From the NCBI RefSeq assembly GCF_027172205.1, contig NC_070604.1, forward strand, positions 4,913,501 to 4,977,500: 64,000 nucleotides of DNA, given 5' to 3'. This DNA is from Podarcis raffonei. Taxonomy: Eukaryota; Chordata; Lepidosauria; Squamata; Lacertidae. Under the pieces are notes generated by a model. That model saw nothing but the letters and a program-made list of their open reading frames with translations, ran no database searches and was not told where the DNA came from. Positions 12,500-24,285 of the stretch are shown here, piece by piece. The position numbers were made by a program, and so were the translations under genes. Numbering within the stretch: position 1 is the stretch's first letter; every line of letters begins with the position of its first letter.

Positions 12500-12858
12500 C
12501 ACAGTGGCAGAGGGTGCGGGGGTGTTTAGGGTTAGGGTGTCATCACTGGTGGGGGTGACAAAATGACAAAAATATGAGTATTAAAAATTAAAAATGGGGT
12601 TCATGAAACTTTTTAGTTCAGTCAACAAACATCAAGAAATGTGGCTGGCACTGGGCGCCACACACGCCTGCAGCGTGCCTGAGCCACATGGGGCTTGCAT
12701 CTCCCCATCGCCTCTCCCTCAGCCGCCCTACAGCAGAGGGGGAGGCAGCGGAGAGGCTCCACGCAGCACCCCCTGCCCTCACGGGCGGCTCGCCCCGCCT
12801 CCAGCTGCAGGATGCGCACCCCACACTGGACACCCGAGCGGCTAGCTACACCACTGGT
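12500..12858. mobile_element. GC-rich degraded DNA-transposon-like repeat
   Basis: The right end gctagctacaccactg is the inverse of the cagtggtgtagctagc terminus seen in many reptile non-autonomous elements, and the interior is an unusually GC-rich block (12655-12840). The left end is not clear. Several overlapping open frames on both strands come from its composition, not from coding. Confidence 0.4.
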
Positions 12859-13066
12859 TTGCTACTCAAATGTTAAAATGACAGTGACTCTCTGAATATT
12901 GATTCCTATGCCTCTACCTTGTATAGGTAAACGTTCATAAAGAACGTCTTCTAATACAAAGACCTTACTGAGATCAGTAGAAGCCCCCCAGATGTCGGTA
13001 CATCCCCATAGCTAACAAATGGCTACATTGGCTCTAGGAAAAGAGGAGGAGGCTGCTGGTATAGAG

Positions 13067-13454
13067 CAGGGGTCCCCAAAGTAAGGCCCGCGGGCCAGAT
13101 AAGGCCCGAGGGACTCGTTTATCCGACCCGCGGTGACCCCCACCGCCCGCTGCCACCACCCACTCTTACCGGCGCTGTGCTACGCAGCTGCCCACTTTTG
13201 GGTTAGAGGAGCACCGGAAATAGCTTGTGCGTATGCACAAGCGTTATTTGCGCATGCACAAGCATTATTTCTGGTGCACATCCAGGTTGGAGGAGGCCCA
13301 TGGACATGCGCACAAGCTATTTCCGGTGCTCCTCCGACCCAAGAGTGTGCCAGAAATAGTGTGTGGGCACGTGTATGGGCAGGCACTCCCCTGCCCTCCA
13401 CGCGATCAGCGCTGGAGACACTGGTCTGAGGTTCGGTAAGTTTGCTGACCCCTG
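13067..13454. mobile_element. hAT non-autonomous element with 8-bp target duplication
   Basis: Termini CAGGGGTCCCCAAA and TTTGCTGACCCCTG are imperfect inverted repeats of the hAT type. They are flanked by an exact 8-bp direct repeat GTATAGAG (13059-13066 and 13455-13462), the hallmark of hAT insertion. The 388-bp interior is itself partly palindromic (gtgcgtatgcacaagc and caagctatttccggtgctcc motifs on both sides) and encodes no transposase. Confidence 0.85.
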
Positions 13455-14157
13455 GTATAGAGAGTGTGAAACTCCCTGATTAAAAGCTTCTTTTGAGCTA
13501 GTTTTGCCAAGCTCCTGGTGAGCCGCACGCCCACACCCCCCTGGCACGCCACCTTGGTATCATCTCAAAAAATGCCTCTTTTGTCCTGCTTAAAGCATTG
13601 CCACGCGCCGTCTGGTTCAACAGCCCCTGGCAGCTGTCACAGAGGTACAGCTGGGCAGCTTTGTGAAAACTGAAGCTTGAGTGACAACTGGCAGGTGATT
13701 CAGATGACAAAAGAGGGGTCTCTTTAAGTTCTTTGCTTTTTGTTTAAGGAGAACGTGTCGTTTTGTTGCTACTGGGGCTGTGTCGTGTACTTGGACCCTG
13801 CATGTCCACAGATGCCAAATCTTGAAGTTTTTAATGTTCTCAAATAACCCAGCTGCCAAGTGAGTGAGGCTATCAGCTTGCAGTTCAGAGAGGCGAAAGC
13901 AAGGTTCAGGGTCGGCCATGGCATTTTGATCCTTCCAAGCAACATTCAAGTGTTTTAAAGTATCTCCACGAGATCCCAGAGAGCCTCGTAACTATTATCC
14001 ACATACAGTTCTGCATCCTGAGGCTTATAAGTGCTGAAGGCTTGTCCACTTTTCATTCTAGCCAGCCTGCTAGAACTATTTGCTAGTCCTGTTGCCTCAC
14101 AGTAAGCCATAGCTCTCTGTCAGCTTCTACCATACTTCCTTGTATGATGTGGGGAGG

Positions 14158-14280
14158 GTGGCTCAGTCAGTAGAGAAACAGACTCAATCTTGGGGTCCCA
14201 TCCTGGGCAAAAGATTCCTGCATTCAGGGAGTTTGACTAGATGACTCTTGTGGTCCCTTCCAACTCAATGATTCTATTAC
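14158..14280 (+). mobile_element. tRNA-derived SINE (diverged)
   Basis: gtggctcagtcagtagagaa resembles a tRNA A-box head; ttgactagatgactcttgtg and gtcccttccaactcaatgat form the conserved tail. It is the same family as 46.70-46.85 kb (sense) and 12.06-12.24 kb (antisense). Confidence 0.65.
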
Positions 14281-14696
14281 CTTTTCTGCCTCTAGCATCC
14301 AGCTCATTAAGGCTGCAAACCTCATTGAACTCAGTAGGACTTACTTCTCAGTAGTTGTGTGTAGAATTGCAATGTCAGCATTTTTTAATTTAACAGATTG
14401 AGTTTCTCACCACCAACATACACTGTTTTGGTGTATATTGGGTTTTAACGTTCATATATCCATAGTATTAGGTAACATACCAGCACAAATGCCACAAAAG
14501 GCTTGAATGCTTTTCTGAACGGAGTAATCTGTTGTGTTGGGGAAAAACATGTATGTACTATTGCTAAAACTTGGGTCCAATGGGTTCCTCATCTACTCCC
14601 CTGCTTCTTCTGCGGTGATTCATTAGCAGTTTACTGACTGCTACATCAGTCCCTCTGAGCAGCAAAAGGACACAATCCACTGGGACAGGAAAGTCT

Positions 14697-14947
14697 TGAG
14701 AGCCAGTGTGGTGTAGTGGTTAAGAGCGACAGACTCGTAATCTGGTGAACCGGGTTCGTGTCTCCACTCCTCCACATGCAGCTGCTGGGTGACCTTGGGC
14801 TAGTCACACTTCTTTGAAGTCTCTCAGCCCCACTCACCTCACAGAGTGTTTGGTGTGGGGGAGGAAGGGAAAGGAGAATGTTAGCCGCTTTGAGACTCCC
14901 TAGGGTAGTGTCAAAGCGGGATATCAAATCCAAACTCTTCTTCTTTT
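14697..14947 (+). mobile_element. Squamate tRNA-like SINE (agccagtgtggtgtagtgg family)
   Basis: The head gagccagtgtggtgtagtgg is followed by a B-box-like aaccgggttcgtgtctccac, the body cagctgctgggtgaccttgg and tail agccgctttgagactcccta, ending in CTT-rich sequence. Copies also occur at 24.59 kb and, inverted, 60.74 kb. Confidence 0.8.
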
Positions 14948-15210
14948 TATGAAACAACAACAACAACAAAGCCTTAAGAAGCTGCTTCAATTCTCCTAGT
15001 GGTAAGGTTAGCCCCAATTATAGCTCCCTTCATGGTTGGAAAAGAATCATTAGGGTTTTGATCTGACAAAGGATCCCAGATGTATGTTTACTTGTAAGCA
15101 TCAATCAGCCATTGCATTTCTGTAAACTTCAATTTTTACATGTTGCAGGTATGACCTAAAGATGGTCCTGACGTCGACTTGAGTGCGTAAACACAAAAGC
15201 AGACGCTGAG

Positions 15211-15288
15211 TGCTGCTCTGGCTGGTCAAATGGAACCAAGACCGTCTTCCTTGGAGGTTTGGTCCCCTTCAACCAGCTATAGCAGTGC
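15211..15288 (+). ncRNA. MIR133B: miR-133b precursor hairpin
   Basis: The 3p arm at 15258-15279 matches miR-133b over 22 bases (TTTGGTCCCCTTCAACCAGC plus two more). The 5p arm GCTGGTCAAATGGAACCAAG at 15221-15240 pairs with it, and the loop gaccgtcttccttggagg is close to the mammalian one. It lies 4.4 kb downstream of miR-206 on the same strand, the arrangement of the mammalian linc-MD1 cluster. miR-133 represses SRF-pathway targets and supports muscle proliferation and identity, by family knowledge. miR-133b rather than 133a follows from the final A of the mature arm and from the neighbour. Confidence 0.97.
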
Positions 15289-15587
15289 TGCCATCACACA
15301 TCCATCTGCAAAACATTGCCCCTTATCTGTGTTTGGTTTTACCTTACTTTTTCTATGCTGCGTAGCTGTCAGGGAGGGTGGGGCTACAGGTATTATCAGT
15401 CAGTGCCACAAACCGATCAAATCCTTAGCAGGGATGAATGTGTTCAGTCGCCAGTTTATTGTGCTGTGATGACAGAAAATCCAAATTATTCCTCTTTATA
15501 ATCCCTTCACCTGGAGTAAAAAATCTAACCTTTGAAATAAGAAACGGACACAAAAGTTAAGTCGTCCACCAGTATGGGTAACAAAAG

Positions 15588-15940
15588 GGACGTGGGTGGC
15601 GCTGTGGGTTAAACGACAGAGCCTAGGACTTGCCGATCAGAAGGTCAGTGGTTCGAATCTCCGCAACGAGGTGAGCTCCCGTTGCTCGGTCCCTGCTCCT
15701 GCCAACCTAGCAGTTTGAAAGCACGTCAAAGTGCAAGTAGATAAATAGGTACTGCTCTGGCGGGAAGGTAAATGGCGTTTCCGTGCGCTGCTCTGGTTCG
15801 CCAGAAGCGGCTTAGTCATGCTGGCCACATGACCCGGAAGCTGTACGCCGGCTCCCTCGGCCAATAAAGCGAGATGAGCGCCGCAACCCGAGAGTCGGCC
15901 ACGACTGGACCTAATGGTCAGGGGTCCCTTTACCTTTTTA
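15588..15940 (+). mobile_element. tRNA-headed SINE, subfamily A
   Basis: It begins gggacgtgggtggcgctgtg, with A-box-like and B-box-like (gtggttcgaatctccgc) head motifs, and ends ggtcaggggtccctttacct plus T-rich tail. The body contains gtgcaagtagataaataggt and gccacatgacccggaagctg. This is the most frequent repeat in the window (copies at 15.6, 20.2, 23.9, 27.0, 27.8, 30.0, 32.3, 36.8, 47.4 and 47.7 kb). A similar string on each side (ggtaacaaa / ggtagcaaa) may be a worn target duplication. Confidence 0.85.
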
Positions 15941-15949
15941 CAGGTAGCA

Positions 15950-17390
15950 AACCCTGAGAAAACAGACCCCTTGAAGATGAAGATCCTGTCGTAGAATATT
16001 GCAGGATGAGCTAATTACAAAGTAAGTATCTCCTTGATTACCTTTCAAAATTCTAAACCACCTAGATCATTTTAAAACATCCTATTAAACTGTCTCAGCA
16101 GTTCCTTCAGTCGCAGTGGGGAAGCTAATTGGTTTGGGTAGAGAAATCATTGTGAATAGCCATATGCACTTTTATTAAACTGGGGGCTACTGTGAAGTTA
16201 CTCTACAAAATACATTTCTATTTCCCTACAGAATCCAAAGTACTGTAACACTTAGGAAGAACTAGAAATTGGAGAGCGGGAGATTTGGCTCTTTTTAATA
16301 AAAATTCCAATCCCCTTATTTTGTGGGGAATATATTTTTTTTAATTAGATTTGGGGCCAATCGTAGGTAATGTTGCAAAGCATAGAGTATTCATTTAGAA
16401 TACTTCATGTTCAACATTGTTATACAAACTAAGAGTGTTAGATCAAATTTCCTTTATTATCTCCCTAATTTTATGGTAGAGAGTGGACCTTACAGTTACC
16501 ATCAACTCATTCAAATGATCACAGTGGACTTTCATATGAGGGACAGGTCCACCTGTCTCTGCAATATTACTGATATTTTGCAGATCAAGAGGTATTTTTG
16601 GTTCAGTAAGCAAATTTAAATCAATATAGCTGATTCTACCTCATTGCTCTCAGCATGGAATCTCAAGCAATCTATTTCATCAGAATGGAGTCCTTCAAAG
16701 CTTTGCTGCTGTCGTATGGGACATTAAATTATATTTCCCCACCTATTTTTAATGTTAATTATCAAGAAGCAAAATAGTTTGCCAATGATTGTTGAGCTGC
16801 CAAGGAAGAGCTCCTGCACATCAGACTGTAAGTCAATTGCCTTTCCTAACTTGTGCATGTTAACAAGCGGAACTCAAACGCTTGCTTATTCTACAGATTG
16901 AATAATATCCAGCCAGTCCAAACAATACAGTGAAGATGCATTCAATTTTTCTTGAAGCTCTCATTTCCCACTCACTTTGCACTTAGGAGTCATTATGCTG
17001 CTCTGTGGGTAACGAGGGTTTCCTTCCTGCCATCTCTGTCGTTGTCTGCGAAGACGTATCTGTCACAAATCTGCCACTCAACAAATGTGTCAACCACCAC
17101 CACCAAACCACACCTGAAGTATAAAATATATTTTTCTGAGCTTGACAATAATAAAAAAATCAGGTACATAATAAAGTAGCATTATGTGTCACAGCAATAA
17201 GTCTATGTCTCATCTCTGTTCCTTGTGAAGTATACTTACAATTTGTTTTCTTTTGCAATGCGCATTACTCTTGCCACATTTCCACAGCTTGCTGTGGGTA
17301 TTCTTGATTTGTGGTGTGGGATCCATGGCTTAATAGCAGAATGCCTCAGATTGAATCCCTAGGATCTCCTGGTAGGGCCGGGGAGAGACC
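15950..17390. other. Unassigned non-coding DNA after miR-133b
   Basis: No exon, RNA gene or clear repeat. In human this side of miR-133b leads to IL17A on the same strand; I looked for the IL-17 exon 3 motifs (CRxxxC, NSVPIxQE, VGCTCV) and found none here. Confidence 0.5.
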
Positions 17391-17399
17391 TGCCTGTCT

Positions 17400-17520
17400 G
17401 AAACCTGCCGCTGGAGCACGATTTCTGTTCTCATCCAGAAGCAAAGTTCTTAACCCAAGGTACTATTTCTGGGTTAGCGGAGTCTGTAACCTGAAGCACC
17501 TGTAACCTGAGATACCACTG
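17400..17520. mobile_element. Tigger-like MITE, right half
   Basis: gagcacgatttctgttctca through gggttagcggagtctgtaac to GATACCACTG|TA matches the right half of the intact copy at 29753-29978. The left half is missing. Confidence 0.75.
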
Positions 17521-17522
17521 TA

Positions 17523-17765
17523 CAGGAAAACTGCTGCCAGTCAGTTTAGACCAGGCTTCCTCAACTTCAGCCCTCGAGATGTTTTGGGACTACAATTCCC
17601 ATCATCCCTGACCACTGGTCCTGCTAGCTAGGGATCATGGGAGTTGTAGGCCAAAAACATCTGGAGGGCAGAGGTTGAGGAAGCCTGGTGTAGACAATAG
17701 TGAGCCAGATGGACCCCAATGATCTGTCTTGATTTAAGGCAGCTTCCGATGTGAGTTAAAACTTT
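17523..17765 (+). mobile_element. tRNA SINE 3' half split by a hAT MITE
   Basis: aaaactgctgccagtcagtt before the MITE and gtagacaatagtgagccaga through aaggcagcttccgatg after it are the two parts of one SINE 3' region. The family is seen at 41.27-41.46 kb (sense) and 33.69, 57.48 and 30.89 kb (antisense fragments). Confidence 0.65.
17552..17687. mobile_element. 136-bp palindromic hAT MITE
   Basis: The termini CAGGCTTCCTCAAC and GTTGAGGAAGCCTG are inverse copies, and the whole unit folds on itself around the tggtcctgctagctagg centre. The flanks GTTTAGAC and GTGTAGAC are an 8-bp target duplication with one change. It sits inside the SINE above. Sister copies: 35773-35908 and 44333-44467. Confidence 0.85.
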
Positions 17766-17769
17766 CTGA

Positions 17770-18410
17770 ATAGGGGTAACTAATCTTTGCCTGTATTGCT
17801 TGAGTCTGTGCCAATATCTGATCTCCAATAAATATTGAATTGATGCACTTTCCTGGCCTGTTGTCAGTTGGTGTTTGTTCCTGAGCTTATTTCCCCACAG
17901 AGCCAATGGAAAAGGTAAGAGCCCCATTACTTCCTTCCAACTGTACAGTTCTATGATTCTGTGCAGGTGTCCTACTTGTGGGTAAGCTGCACGTAAAAGC
18001 TGGAAGTGGACCCATGTTGCGTGGCATCCCCTGGCATCCGTACAGGATGAAGCACTGATCACCCAGGGTTCCAGACTGCATAGAAAGGTCCCTCCCTCCT
18101 GTCAGACGTCTGTGCTCTCTGCATAGATACCAGTGGGATGGCTACTCAATGTGGATGTACAGTTAACCTCAAGCAGGACACCTGAATAGGACTCATCTGA
18201 GGGCTAACTGGCATTTATTGGTTGAACCCTCCTCTTCTGAGAAGTTAAGAAGCTAGGTACGTGTCACATCAGAGGCTCTGTGACAGATTCAGCAGCATAA
18301 AATTTATATTCCACTTTTGCTATCACAAAATACTTACAGGAAATCATGTCATGCAGAGGGAGCGTCTTTTGGTTTTTTATAATCCCTGAACAATGAGAAG
18401 GATGTTCCAG
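17770..18410. other. Unassigned non-coding DNA
   Basis: No exon or recognised repeat. The 144-codon minus-strand open frame that overlaps 17628-18062 runs through the adjacent SINE and MITE and has no family motif. Confidence 0.45.
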
Positions 18411-18419
18411 TGCATTTAA

Positions 18420-18852
18420 TATTAATAATAATAAAATTTTATTTATATCCCGCCCTCCCCAGCCGAAGCCGGGCTCAGAGCGGCTAACAACAGTAAAATG
18501 ATACAACATTCTAAAATCATTTCATTATAAAATCTGTTCAAATCAAATTGATGGCAAATATTGGGCTAGAGTTCTGTGAGGATTGCCAAAGGAGGGGGTC
18601 AGGCTGTGCCCTGGCCAAAGGCCTGGTAGAACAGCTCTGTCTAGCAGGCCCTGTGGAAAGATGTCAAGTCCTGCAGGGCCCTAGTCTCTGGTGACAGAGC
18701 GTTCCACCAGATCGGGGCCACCGCCAAAAAGGCCCTGGCTCTGGTTGAGGCCAGCCTAACCTCCCTGTGGCCTGGGACCTCTAAGATGTTTTTGTTTGAA
18801 GACCGTAAGGTCCTCCGTGGGACATACCAGGAGAGGCGGTCCCGTAGGTACG
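18420..18852 (-). mobile_element. L2-like LINE/SINE 3' region (antisense)
   Basis: It begins with the inverted tail tttatatcccgccctcccca / gccgaagccgggctcagagc and ends gaggcggtcccgtaggtacg, the reverse complement of text at 40.64-40.67 kb (cgtacctacgggaccgcctc). In between, gagcgttccaccagatcggg and aaggccctggctctggttga mirror the sense copy. It is non-coding in this copy. Confidence 0.7.
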
Positions 18853-18859
18853 AGGGTAT

Positions 18860-19700
18860 TCATTCATTTGTTTATTGTGCTACTGAAAGTTTGCGTATTT
18901 GGGCATGAAAATATACAAAAATACCAAGCAAGCAACTCTTATTTCACAAACTCCAGTATTCTCTTTACAGTCGTGGGAAACATAAGATGCTCCAAAACAT
19001 GATATGAGAGCATCTCCTATAGGAAGGATGAGTGTTAGGTTTCACATGACTAACTCCTAGCCAGAAAGAATGTGACCCATACTGACTGAATATTTCCGTA
19101 AATGGCTAAAGAGAAAGCACCCTCTCTCGGATGGAAGAGTTTCCATTCGCCTCTCTGCTCAGAACTCGAGAGGAAATTGTGTTTTCTGTTCTGATGCGGT
19201 AAACTGGTACACAGTTTTGACACGGCTGGTGTTAAACAGAGTTTCCAAACCAAAGAATCAGGATTACCAGATTCCATACGGGTTAACATTCCTAGAAATA
19301 GTTGTTGGGGGGGGGGAACAATTCAGTTGTATATTCCTACATCAACTGGGAATATAAGCAATAACTGGGTGCATGCAAACACTCAATTTTTAACATGTTA
19401 ATTGTAGCACCATTGCTATATTATCAGAACAGTATGAACATTATCCAATTGCCAAGTAGCAGAAATATTCAGTTACTACAAGTAAGCCATTCACACAGCT
19501 GGTAATTGTGGTTAGCATTTGACCCAGAGCAAGGGTGTGCAGCCAAGATTATCAGGCATTTGCCAAGGCCCATATCCCAGCAAGCTTGGCGCCTAGAGGA
19601 TCCTTAGAAAAAAGTGTACATACGATGAATGAGCATTGCCTAACTACTTCCAAGAATACATCGAGGGAACTGTTATTAATATTACTTTATAAATTTCTGT
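18860..19700. other. Unassigned non-coding DNA
   Basis: No exon or clear repeat apart from a short poly-G run near 19309-19316. Confidence 0.45.
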
Positions 19701-19709
19701 CCTGCCCTT

Positions 19710-20195
19710 CATAGAGTCGGAACTGGTAGAGACCTCAAAGGTCATCTAGCATCTAATCCAGTCCTCTGCTGATTCAGGAAACCTACTATTAAAGCATCCC
19801 TGAGAGGCGGCTTTCCTGACTGTTTTAAAAAAATATGGTGAAGGAGAGTCCACCAACTTCTGAGAAAGTCTCTCCCACTGTCAAACAGCTTCCCCATATT
19901 TAGTATAAGGCTATGTACACACGATACCTTTAGGCACATCCGTTAAAAGAATTCTGGGCCCTGTAGTTTTTTAAGGCTTGCTGGGAATTTTAACTCTGTG
20001 AAGCATAAACTACAGTGCCCAAAATTCTTTGAGGGAATGAGTGTGCTTTAAAGGTATAGTGCACACAAAGCCTAAATCATTTTCCTTGTAATTTGAACCC
20101 ATTGACTCAGGTATTGCCCTCTACAGCAACAGAAAACAAATTTGCTCCATGTTTGTGAAAGCCCTTCAAATATTTGAATTCATATTGCCTCTTAA
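19710..20195 (-). mobile_element. Old CR1-like repeat, first part (antisense)
   Basis: The plus text gagacctcaaaggtcatcta ... ccagtcctctgctgattcag ... agcatccctgagaggcggct is the inverse of a widespread amniote repeat. On the minus strand it reads a remnant with KPPLRDALIVGFLNQQRTGLD. A nested hairpin-like MITE stretch (19950-20065; gggccctgtagttttttaag / aaactacagtgcccaaaatt) interrupts it. It resumes at 20563 after the SINE insertion. Family placement is tentative. Confidence 0.5.
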
Positions 20196-20546
20196 AGGTA
20201 AAGGGACCCCTGACCAGTAGGTCCAGTCGTGGACCACTCTGGGGTTTTGGCGCTCATCTCGCTTTACTGGCCGAGGGAGCCGGCATACAGCTTCCGGGTC
20301 ATGTGGCCACCATGACTAAGCCACTTCTGGTGAACCAGAGCAGCGCACGGAAACGCCGTTTACCTTCCCGCCAGAGCGGTACCTATTTATCTACTTGCAC
20401 TTTGACGTGCTTTCGAACTGCTAGGTTAGCAGGAGCTGGGAGCGAGCAACGGGAGCTCACCCCATCAAGGGGATTCGAACCACCAACCTTTTGATCAGCA
20501 AGCCCTAGGCTCTGTGGTTTAGACCACAGCACCGCCTGCATCCCTC
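20196..20546 (-). mobile_element. tRNA-headed SINE, subfamily A, with 16-bp target duplication
   Basis: Full-length antisense copy: starts aggtaaagggacccctgacc and ends accgcctgcatccc, the inverted head. An exact 16-bp direct repeat (tcatattgcctcttaa at 20180-20195 and 20547-20562) marks insertion into the old CR1-like repeat. Confidence 0.9.
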
Positions 20547-20562
20547 TCATATTGCCTCTTAA

Positions 20563-20965
20563 TAGTCCCTTAAACCTAAACATACCCAACTCCTTCAACC
20601 TTTCTTTGTAGAACAGCATCTCCAGACCATCACGCATCTTTATTCCCTTCCTGTGGGTATGCCCTGGTTTGTCAGTGTCCTTCTCAAAATAATGGTGCTC
20701 AGAACCAAACACAGCACTCCAGAACAGAATAGTACCAAGCTTCTCATGAACAGTATTTGTGTTGATGCAGCCTGGCGTTGCATTGCCCTTTTTAATGTCT
20801 GTGTTGCACAGCTGACCAGTGTCTTGTATGTGATCTGCTAAAGTCCCTAAGTGCCACACATCTGGTATTTATGCATTTGATTCTTCCTACCCAAATGCAA
20901 AACTTTGTCTCCATCCACACAGTTCAATGTCATCTGAAAATTGAATGGGCACCCCACTCTCTTTC
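20563..20965 (-). mobile_element. Old CR1-like repeat, second part (antisense)
   Basis: aaacatacccaactccttca, then cctttctttgtagaacagca, then the tggtatttatgcatttgatt and cttcctacccaaatgcaaaa text form the remainder of the repeat begun at 19.71 kb. This is the type of LINE 3' region reported across amniotes. No intact frame. Confidence 0.5.
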
Positions 20966-20969
20966 TTTG

Positions 20970-21990
20970 CCATGTCATTCAGGAAGATGTAACAACGTCA
21001 AACAGAAGTTTGTGGCACCCCATTTATCACTTATTTCTGGGCTGAGGAAGAGCCAGTGATAAGTGCTGAATCAAACAGCTACAAATCCAATTTTACCAGC
21101 TTGCTCCAAGAATATCATGGGAAATTTCGCCAAAAGCCTGGCTTCAATACAAAAGCTTCTAGGGTGGCTTACAGTACTAGATGAAAATAAAATCCAAAAA
21201 CCTTTGGAATAAAACTTCAGATATATTTGCTACTAAGCCCTCACAGGTTAAAAGGACAGGAGAAAGGAAAAGATATTCCTCTGGTGCCAAAAAGAAGGCA
21301 CCAGAAATTCTCCCGATGGAGAACATTCCATAGGTGTGCTGCTTTAGGTGGTGTGTTTGTTTGTGTATAGTACGCTAAATGTGGATGCCTCCATCACATC
21401 TGCTTTGGTTCAGAGAAAGTGAGCATTCTGATTAATCGATTTACACTTCCATTACAACCTCATGTGCAAGAAAAGGAGGAACATACATATAGTGTATAAA
21501 TAATACCATCGGTAAGAATATGTCTATTCCAATAAACTAGAAATCATTTTATAACTGAAGAGAAACTGTATGCAGATTTTGCCCTCTATAAATTACATTA
21601 TTTACAAGCAGGCCCAGGCTGGGGAAACCCAACCACATGGGTGGGGTATTAAATTATTAATTATTATTATTATTAACAGCAGCAGTGAGGGTGCAATTTT
21701 GTACACGATTTCATTTTGTTGTGTAGATTACGTCTACACAATGCTCCAATTAGGTCTGGATAAACAATGTGGTACGGTAATCTTGAATAATTCTTAGTTC
21801 AGATATGCCATCTCCAGTTACCTATTCTTTCCTGTGGATATATTTAGATTTCATGCAGGGTAAGTAATAGAATGACAGGAGTGTTTATTTAAAAGCATTA
21901 TACCCAGCTTGATCATTCAGTTAAGGCGGGAACAACTTTTATATCAAAACAATAACCATAAACTAGGTTCTATAGACAATATAAAATGAG
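20970..21990. other. Unassigned DNA with a small LINE-tail remnant
   Basis: The only repeat seen is a short fragment near 21610-21680 (aggctggggaaacccaacca then a TTA-rich run), the end of an L2/CR1-like tail. No exon found. Confidence 0.4.
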
Positions 21991-22737
21991 AAACACAGGA
22001 CAACCTTGACGGGTTGGCAGGGAATCATCCTGCAAAATGGACATACAAAATGACTAGCTTAAAAGCAATTACACTAAACGTGAGGGGATTGGGAAACCCT
22101 ATCAAAAGAAAACGCATCACCTTGTACATAAACACCATGAAACCACACATTGCCTTCCTACAGGAAATACACAACCCACCCCAACGAAGCAAACTCCTGA
22201 GTGAACCCCTCTTCAGTCAACAATGGGTGGCACCTGGCTCAGGAAAGGCCCACGGAGTAGCCATAGGACTCAGTAGATACCCTTCAAAGCCACAAGAGTG
22301 CTAAAAGACAAAAGAGGGAGATTCATTTTTGTTAAAGAGACACTAGATGGCAAAACTAAACTGCCAATTGGCTCCATATATGCCCCAAACATAAAACAAC
22401 TAGAGTTCTTCCAGAAAACACTAAACAAATTCCTCTCCTCCGAAGGGGAAGCAATCCTAGGAGGTGACCTCAACCTAAATATGAGAGGCACCTCTCTGAA
22501 AGACGGAAACCCCAAACAATTAGAGACTCCTACAAACTAATGAAAATGCTAAAAAACAGAGGCCCTCATGACATCTGGGGAGAAAATAACCCAGGAGACA
22601 TCAGCCACACATTCCAGTCTGGACGCCATGGCACAATGTCCAGACTGGACAGCATTCTACTAACACAAGGCTTGATCCCCTTGGTTGAAACCACAAACAT
22701 TGTTAACATGTTTCCAACCCCATCATTCTGCCCGGAC

Positions 22738-23045
22738 ACTGAGGTCCAGTGCCGAGGGCCTTCTGGCAGTTCCCCTGCTGCGAGAAGCCAAGTTCCAGGA
22801 AACCAGGTAGAGGGCCTTCTCAGTAGTGGCACCCGCCCTGTGGAACGCCCTCCCAGCGGATGTCAAAGAGATAAACAACTACCAGACTTTTAGAAGACAT
22901 CTGAAGGCAGCCCTGTTTAGGGAAGCTTTTAATGTTCAATAGGTTATTGTATTTTAATGTTCTGTTGGAAGCCGCCCAGAGTGGCTGAGGAAACGCAGCC
23001 AGATGGGTGGGGTATAAATAATAAATTGTTGTTGTTGTTATTTTA
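22738..23045 (+). mobile_element. L2/CR1-like LINE 3' tail nested in L1
   Basis: ccgagggccttctggcagtt ... gagggccttctcagtagtgg ... gtggaacgccctcccagcgg ... acatctgaaggcagccctgt ... gccgcccagagtggctgagg, ending taaataataaattgttgttg. L1 ORF2 sequence stops before it and resumes after it. Confidence 0.8.
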
Positions 23046-23920
23046 AAATCACAGACCATGCCCCAGTAGAAGCTACCCTCAAAATAGGAGAAGTACAAAC
23101 GACCCCATCAAGGTCCTTCAGCCCCATCCTAACCACAAACCAACTAGCTAGAGAGAGTCTCTTGAAAACTCTCCAAAACTACTTTAAGGATAATGATGTG
23201 GGTGACATTGCAACCCTTCTCCTCTGGGACACAGTGAAAGCAGTCATCAAATGAGTGTGCTTTAAGTAGAGGGCATTCCTTTTAAAAACAAACCTCCTTA
23301 AAAAATGGTAAATTAGAACAAGACATTACAACCCTCTCATCACACTACAAACAAACAGGAGCCAAAAATAAAATCAATAAAATCCTAGAACAAAAAAAGA
23401 AGGGAAATTGACTCTCTAGAAATCAATAAAACAATGACTAACATCCTATATTCTAAACTACGCTTTTACGAATATGGAGGGAAGAACTCCAGACTATTAG
23501 CAAACAGATGCAGGAAAATATCACTCAAAACAAGAATACACTGTGTCACTAAAAAAAGGCGGTAACATAACATCCTCCACAAGGAAATAACCTCAGAATT
23601 TGCTGGATTTTACACCAACCTATACAGCTCCTGCAACCTACCTGAACAGGAAATTGGAAGACTCTTAACAGGGCTGACCATGCCAAGCTTAACTGCAAAG
23701 GAACAAGAATTAATGGACAGCCTTATCACCCCAGAGGAATAGAGATGGTACTCAAAAATCTGAAACCACACAAAACCCCAGGTTTTGCAGAATTCTACAA
23801 AAAAAATTAAAAGAACCCTTGATGCCTTACATGGCCTGCCTGTTTAGCAACATCATAAAAAGGGCCCCCTACCCCTAAAACCTTGGCCTTTTCCAAAATA
23901 GTCTCTATCCCAAAAAAACT

Positions 23921-24285
23921 GCGACGCGGGTGGCGCTGTGGGTAATACCTCAGTGCCTAGAGCTTGCCGATCGCATGGTCGGCAGTTCGAATCCCCGCGG
24001 CGGGGTGAGCTCCCATCGTTCGGTCCCAGCTCCTGCCCACCTAGCAGTTCGAAAGCACCCCTAAGTGCAAGTAGATAAATAGGTACCGCTTTATAGTGGG
24101 AAGGTAAACGGCGTTTCCGTGTGCTGCGCTGGTGCTGGCTCGCCAGAGCAGCTTCGTCACGCTGGCCACGTGACCTGGAAGTGTCTCCGGACAGCGCTGG
24201 CCCCTGGCCTCTTAAGTGAGATGGGCGCACAACCCTAGAGTTGGACACGACTGGCCCGTATGGGCAGGGGTACCTTTACCTTTTT
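23921..24285 (+). mobile_element. tRNA-headed SINE, subfamily B, with 50-bp target-site duplication
   Basis: The body runs from gcgacgcgggtggcgctgtg to gcaggggtacctttaccttt. It is flanked by two identical 50-bp copies of L1 sequence, 23871-23920 and 24286-24335 (each begins acccctaaaaccttggcctt and ends caaaaaaact). Subfamily B differs from A by the cgtatgggcaggggtacc tail and ccggacagcgctggc body. The duplication is far longer than the usual 7-20 bp. Confidence 0.95.

Noticed and set aside
12530-12545. Short TTAGGG-like run (gtttagggttagggtg) as an interstitial telomere repeat
   Set aside because: Only two units, within chance and inside a degraded transposon-like block.
13133-13439. ORFs of about 70-98 codons on both strands
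   Set aside because: They fall wholly inside the palindromic hAT element.
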